Below are positions 51,046-53,916 of a stretch of 53,916 nucleotides of DNA, piece after piece. This stretch comes from Fidelibacterota bacterium (GTDB lineage: Bacteria > Fidelibacterota > SORT01): assembly GCA_022571215.1 (NCBI GenBank), contig JACZYG010000016.1, positions 1 through 53,916 on the forward strand. Reading direction: 5' to 3'. Position 1 is the first letter of the stretch. Each line of letters begins with the position of its first letter. The notes under the pieces are model-generated. The model worked only from the letters and a program-made list of their open reading frames with translations. It had not been told where the DNA came from and ran no database searches. Made by a program: the position numbers and the translations under genes.

Positions 51046-51990
51046 TCACAGTCCAAGAAATTTCTTTATATGCTCAGAAAGTTCGGGTGTTCTTAAGTAT
51101 CCGTACGATTTATGGTGATTGCGCTTTCCATTCCTTCCAGAGCTTTGATAGTCGTTCGCCACTAAATCATCCCTAACCCTTACTCCCCTGTCGTTCGCCT
51201 TGTATTCGTCGCGGAGCGTTACGTCAATAGCGACAGGGTCCAGACGGTCAGCGTAATTCACCCAGCTCTTCATTACTATCGAAGGTGTTCTCACCCGTCT
51301 GTCGTATTTTCTCTCGTCGATTATCTTCCCTTTTACGGGTGAAAATCCCAATGGGGAACCTATCGTAACAAAGTGCGAAACCTTCAGATTCTCGCCGCTT
51401 CGTCCGATATCCCTTAAAACGTCATACGCTATTATCGTTCCCATCGAATGAGCTATCAGCATCAGCTGATTACCCTTCTCCGCGAGGATCTCCTTCTTCA
51501 ATTCATTCCGCAGAATATCTTTAGTCCTGCCCTTTTTACCCTCACGGCTGTAGATGAAACGTTTCTCATCGTAGTAAAATGCCAGATCTTTCAGTTTCTT
51601 TTCCAACAACCAGTCCGAGAGCTTGTCCATTCCGATCCGTTTCCTGATCTTATCAATTCCGCTGCCTATGAACCCAAGCGCGGAAGAAAGCATAGCATCC
51701 TTCCACGAATCATTATAAGTTTTGAGAGCTCCTTTCCTCGCCGGAATATAAGGTTCGTTGTTGTACAGATCATCAAAGGTATATCTGTATTTTCTATGAA
51801 CGGGATAGGCGTACAAAAAATCCGCCCAGTGAACCATACGAAATGCAAAGACGGCGTTTTTTCGACGGCAATTCTTCTCCAAACCTTCCTTGATGGATCT
51901 CTTCCACCATCCCGTGATTATCTCTTTTTTAGGCTTATTAGCCACCTGAATAAGCATTCTTTTTTTATATCTTTCAAAAAACAGTGACAT
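51046..51990 (-). CDS. alpha/beta-hydrolase-like protein
   Basis: I use ATG 51990; a TTG start at 52014 would add eight residues. The 314-residue protein has the nucleophile-elbow motif LIAHSMGTIIAYDVL (near residue 190) and a following segment VSHFVTIGSPLG typical of lipase/PGAP1-like hydrolases. An acid and His of the triad are plausible in NYADRLDPVAID and in NHHKSYGYL near the C-terminus. No signal peptide is seen. It is basic and contains many Lys/Arg residues. It is convergent with the aromatic operon. Substrate unknown; similar proteins are often annotated only as hypothetical or alpha/beta hydrolase. Confidence 0.7.
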   Translation of the reverse strand: MSLFFERYKKRMLIQVANKPKKEIITGWWKRSIKEGLEKNCRRKNAVFAFRMVHWADFLYAYPVHRKYRYTFDDLYNNEPYIPARKGALKTYNDSWKDAMLSSALGFIGSGIDKIRKRIGMDKLSDWLLEKKLKDLAFYYDEKRFIYSREGKKGRTKDILRNELKKEILAEKGNQLMLIAHSMGTIIAYDVLRDIGRSGENLKVSHFVTIGSPLGFSPVKGKIIDERKYDRRVRTPSIVMKSWVNYADRLDPVAIDVTLRDEYKANDRGVRVRDDLVANDYQSSGRNGKRNHHKSYGYLRTPELSEHIKKFLGL

Positions 51991-52068
51991 GACTTTGTCA
52001 ATGATATGTCCCAAAACGTCCCGTAATGCCTTTTCGGGACAATTTCACTATTCACTGCTAAAACCAGC

Positions 52069-52102
52069 AAAGCCCTGATAACAAAGCGTTACCAGGGCTT
52101 TT
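52069..52102 (-). terminator. terminator downstream of the tRNA-Arg fragment
   Basis: Nine-bp stem AAAGCCCTG/CAGGGCTTT, extended on the minus strand by GTAAC/GTTAT with a 5-base loop. Two or three bases beyond the tRNA fragment, as expected for the terminator of the original tRNA gene. Confidence 0.65.
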
Positions 52103-52104
52103 AA

Positions 52105-52160
52105 GGGTACGCCCGTCGCGAGTCAAACGCGAAACCTACGGCTTAGAAGGCCGCAGGCAC
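52105..52160 (-). pseudogene. 3' fragment of tRNA-Arg (TCT), probable attachment site
   Basis: On the minus strand there is an anticodon stem-loop with loop CTTCTAA (anticodon TCT), then a variable region, a T stem CGCG/CGCG with loop TTTGACT (normally TTCGAxT; the conserved C is T), and an acceptor-like CGGGCGT. No D arm or 5' acceptor strand precedes it: the sequence upstream is not tRNA-like. So only the 3' half remains. tRNA 3' ends are common integration targets. Confidence 0.65.
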
Positions 52161-52210
52161 CAGATATTTAAGCATCATGAGAGTTTTATCAGATTCCCTT
52201 TCTAACATTT

Positions 52211-52241
52211 AAAAAAGGGGTAATTGATCAATCCCCTTTTT
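52211..52241 (-). terminator. Rho-independent terminator of the sigma-like gene
   Basis: Stem AAAAAGGGG/CCCCTTTTT with loop containing TTGATCAA, 14 bases after the stop on the minus strand; T-rich 3' side. Confidence 0.8.
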
Positions 52242-52254
52242 GTCGTTCATTTTA

Positions 52255-52839
52255 TCAGGCTACTTTGAATGAGATAGCCAGATCTTTTGGAATATCTAAA
52301 GAGAGTGTGATCTCTCTTCCTATCCTCCTTAAACATTTGGATATAGTTGATGGTGAACTGTTGAAGAGCGATGAGAGCTCCTTCACCTGATAACCTTCCA
52401 TTCTTCTGATGAGAATAGATCGGTCTCTCTCCGATAGGCCTGTTAAGAAGTTCTTAAAATCTATCTTGAAGGCGATATCATCAGCAAGTGGGATGTTTCT
52501 TCTGTGGAAGGAGCCCATCAATACATCATCTGTACCTTCTGATCCACTCAGGTGCAATAACTTAACGTCATCATTGTAGTATCTCAACCTTGAATAGACA
52601 TCCTTGGTTCCGTTATATCCTTTATTACCAAAATGCCGAAGCTTGCAGCGTCTGAGTTCACCGGCCCTCAGTTGCATGAAATTTACCAACTCCCCGACAG
52701 AAAGTTCATACTTACGTGAAAAAGCTGAGCAGTATGTCGTATATGATAATGAGAGGATATTTTGTTTAAGATCCTTATCTCCTCTTGATATCCTGTCAGC
52801 GTGTCTATCCAAGTGGGCGTACATTTCCATATATCCCAT
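52255..52839 (-). CDS. sigma-70 region-4-like DNA-binding protein
   Basis: Start at ATG 52839 (MGYMEMYAHL), which has GAGGAGA seven bases upstream; an in-frame ATG at 52866 lacks one. The 194-residue protein ends with a helix-turn-helix of the sigma-70 region-4 type: FLTGLSERDRSILIRRMEG, then VKELSSLFNSSPSTISKCLRRIGREI. The first half (RISRGDKDLKQNILSLSYTTYCSAF) is weakly like region 2. It could be an alternative sigma factor or a regulator of a mobile element. It neighbours the recombinase and a tRNA fragment. Terminator at 52211-52241. Confidence 0.65.
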   Translation of the reverse strand: MGYMEMYAHLDRHADRISRGDKDLKQNILSLSYTTYCSAFSRKYELSVGELVNFMQLRAGELRRCKLRHFGNKGYNGTKDVYSRLRYYNDDVKLLHLSGSEGTDDVLMGSFHRRNIPLADDIAFKIDFKNFLTGLSERDRSILIRRMEGYQVKELSSLFNSSPSTISKCLRRIGREITLSLDIPKDLAISFKVA

Positions 52840-52842
52840 GAT

Positions 52843-52881
52843 AGTCTCCTCTGGTTTATGAATCATTGATTTGAGGAGACT
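52843..52881 (-). promoter_or_regulatory. hairpin masking the ribosome-binding site of the sigma-like gene
   Basis: AGTCTCCTC/GAGGAGACT form a perfect 9-bp stem with a 21-base loop. The 3' arm contains the Shine-Dalgarno GAGGAG of the gene starting at 52839, so the fold would block translation initiation. Confidence 0.55.
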
Positions 52882-52893
52882 TTCAGATGGGTC

Positions 52894-52914
52894 TTAGATC
52901 ATTTGGGCCTCCTT
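52894..52914 (-). other. minimal upstream frame (ATG ATC TAA) with perfect Shine-Dalgarno
   Basis: AAGGAGG (52914-52908), five bases, ATG ATC TAA (52902-52894). It lies 13 bases before the hairpin that masks the sigma-like gene. It may be an accidental start or a regulatory start-stop element. Confidence 0.35.
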
Positions 52915-52953
52915 ACGGTGTCTATTCTTCGTTTCTTTCTTCAATTAATACCT

Positions 52954-53037
52954 CGCGAGCTCGCGTTTAAGCTTCTCTGTTATTTTCAGCTGGTGTAACA
53001 TGAATAAGAGGATCAAGGAGCTTGTCGAGCCTCCTTG
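52954..53037. repeat. dyad repeats between the sigma-like and recombinase genes
   Basis: A perfect 12-bp palindrome CGCGAGCTCGCG (52954-52965) and an inverted repeat CAAGGAG/CTCCTTG (53014-53020, 53031-53037). The 253-bp interval 52840-53092 holds these, the hairpin and the upstream frame, and no gene I trust. The dyads could be recombinase or regulator sites. Confidence 0.4.
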
Positions 53038-53092
53038 GAGCTTCTACAGCTAAATTATAATATTAGGTCATTAACCTGATCTGGCGGACTGA

Positions 53093-53644
53093 TCAATCTT
53101 CCTCTAAATAACGATAAAGAGTGGATTTTGAGATATCCAGAATTTCACAGATATCACCGATTGAATTTGACGGATCGTCGTGCAGAGACTTCGCCAGAGC
53201 TATCTTCTTTTTATCCATCTTTTTGGGTCTGCCGCCTACCTGACCTCTTGAACGGGCAGATACGAGTCCAGCCAATGTTCTCTCGCGAACGATTGATCGC
53301 TCAAACTCCGCCAATGCGCCAAAGATGTGGAATATCAATTTACCACCCGATGAGGTAGTGTCAATATTCTCCATGATGCTCTTGAAGAAGCAGTTACGAT
53401 CATCCAACTCTTTGACGACTTCGATCAAGTGCTTCAGTGACCTTCCCAAACGATCCAGTCTCCATACTACTAACGTGTCACCCTTTCTTATAATTTTAAA
53501 CAGTTCTTTAAGGCCATCCCTCTCTTCCTTGGCTCCTGACATAGTATCCCGGATGATCTTTTCACAGCCTTCGTTTTTAAGCACATCTATCTGAAGGTCG
53601 AAATTCTGATCTTGCGTGGATATACGAGCGTATCCGATTTTCAT
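53093..53644 (-). CDS. serine recombinase (resolvase/invertase family)
   Basis: Start at ATG 53644 (MKIGYARISTQDQNFDLQ), with AGGAGG five bases upstream. The 183 residues have the normal small-serine-recombinase length. The catalytic Ser is in YARISTQDQ near residue 9; RLDRLGRSLKHLIEVV and ALAEFERSIVRERTLAGL complete the catalytic domain, and the C-terminal part (GGRPKKMDKKKIALAKSL ... SIGDICEILDISKSTLYRYL) is the DNA-binding helix-turn-helix. It may invert, resolve or integrate DNA. Tn3-type resolvases and Pin/Hin invertases have this plan; no transposase is in the window. Confidence 0.92.
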   Translation of the reverse strand: MKIGYARISTQDQNFDLQIDVLKNEGCEKIIRDTMSGAKEERDGLKELFKIIRKGDTLVVWRLDRLGRSLKHLIEVVKELDDRNCFFKSIMENIDTTSSGGKLIFHIFGALAEFERSIVRERTLAGLVSARSRGQVGGRPKKMDKKKIALAKSLHDDPSNSIGDICEILDISKSTLYRYLEED

Positions 53645-53701
53645 AATACCTCCTGAAAGTTGATTGAATAATTGAAATGAAAAAGAGAAAATTCCCTTTA
53701 C

Positions 53702-53722
53702 ATAATACATATACGGTATTAT
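53702..53722. repeat. inverted repeat upstream of the recombinase gene
   Basis: ATAATAC, 7 bases, GTATTAT, a 7-bp dyad 58 bases before the recombinase ATG. Could be a recombinase site or operator. Confidence 0.4.
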
Positions 53723-53770
53723 CAGGTGGATTTACGCGATGGAACGTTTGATCAAGCTAGTAGAGGTAGG

Positions 53771-53851
53771 TTCCCAAAAACGTTAAATGCTCGAGGTTTT
53801 GGGAACTTGATTTAGAGACGGGTTTTGACACCGATTTTGAGGTTTTGGGAA
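53771..53851. repeat. TTCCCAAAA dyad and GAGGTTTTGGGAA direct repeat
   Basis: GAGGTTTTGGGAA occurs at 53793-53805 and 53839-53851 (46 bp apart), and TTCCCAAAA (53771-53779) is the inverse of its core. The 272 bases from 53645 to the window end hold no gene I can support; this repeat set and the dyad at 53702 are the only structure besides a short AAAAAC/GTTTTT hairpin near 53882. Confidence 0.45.
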
Positions 53852-53916
53852 GGGTTTAACGGAAGGTCACTCAAAGTGCCAAAAACGACCGTTTTTAAGA
53901 CCACTTCAATGTGGAT

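Noticed and set aside
51039-51048. Perfect palindrome TGACGCGTCA at the end of the hydrolase gene
   Set aside because: Lies at a convergent 3' end where an operator is unlikely; probably chance.
53000-53053. Plus-strand 17-codon frame ending in P-P-W-S-F-Y-S
   Set aside because: Looks leader-like, but has no ribosome-binding site, no following terminator and no amino-acid gene downstream; both flanking genes are on the other strand.
1-53916. CRISPR arrays, insertion sequences or toxin-antitoxin and defence loci
   Set aside because: I saw no regularly spaced repeats, transposase genes or known defence motifs on reading; the only recombinase is the small serine type near the right edge.

Overview
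The window reads as a chromosomal segment of a bacterium from the FCB side of the tree (Bacteroidota/Ignavibacteriota/Neomarinimicrobiota-like). The signs are two TonB-dependent receptors with N-terminal carboxypeptidase-regulatory-like domains, a PorV/PorQ-family outer-membrane protein, a 1260-residue secreted protein with a type IX-style C-terminal sorting domain, a YbeY with the variant GYED motif, and few strong Shine-Dalgarno sites. That placement is inference; no 16S gene is present.

Layout. 1-3470 (+): a TPR protein cut by the window edge, a secreted GATase1-like protein and YjbQ. 3523-4832 (-): greA and mazG. 4982-6424 (+): a secreted M28 peptidase. 6421-14130 (-): a probable operon of a nucleotidyltransferase/beta-helix protein, a methylglutaconyl-CoA hydratase-like enzyme, an acyl-CoA dehydrogenase, a PgpH-type HD phosphodiesterase, YbeY and a CNNM/CorC membrane protein. 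14226-18680 (-): a carboxyltransferase of the MCC/PCC type, a FlgO-like secreted protein and an AtuA-family protein split into two genes, suggesting branched acyl-CoA catabolism. 18707-22612 (-): recJ, RNase P RNA, a zinc-ribbon coiled-coil protein, a Nif3-like protein and tRNA-Val(CAC). 22754-24238 (+): a polytopic membrane protein. 24279-28486 (-): DUF1028 protein, TonB-dependent receptor and lipoprotein. 28613-36532 (-): TonB-dependent receptor, large sorted protein, PorV-like protein and a strong terminator.

36863-51009 (+) is the centre of interest: one very tightly packed 15-gene unit, trpE-G-D-C-F-B-A, chorismate mutase, DAHP synthase, tyrA, aroA, aroE, aroC, a fused aroK-aroB and aroQ. 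It encodes every step from erythrose-4-phosphate plus PEP to chorismate, from chorismate to tryptophan, and from chorismate to 4-hydroxyphenylpyruvate. In front of it I find a canonical promoter (TTGACA, 17 bp, TATATT), a 25-codon leader peptide starting about 4 nt after the predicted transcription start, and a Rho-independent terminator just before trpE. The leader has two Phe codons, four Tyr codons and a tandem Trp-Trp pair packed into eleven codons. The simplest reading is a transcription attenuator that senses all three aromatic amino acids and controls the common pathway and its branches together.

51046-53916 (-) looks accessory: an alpha/beta-hydrolase-like protein, then a 3' fragment of a tRNA-Arg(TCT) next to a terminator (probable integration boundary), a sigma-70-region-4-like protein whose ribosome-binding site lies in a 9-bp hairpin, a serine recombinase, and several dyad and direct repeats around it.
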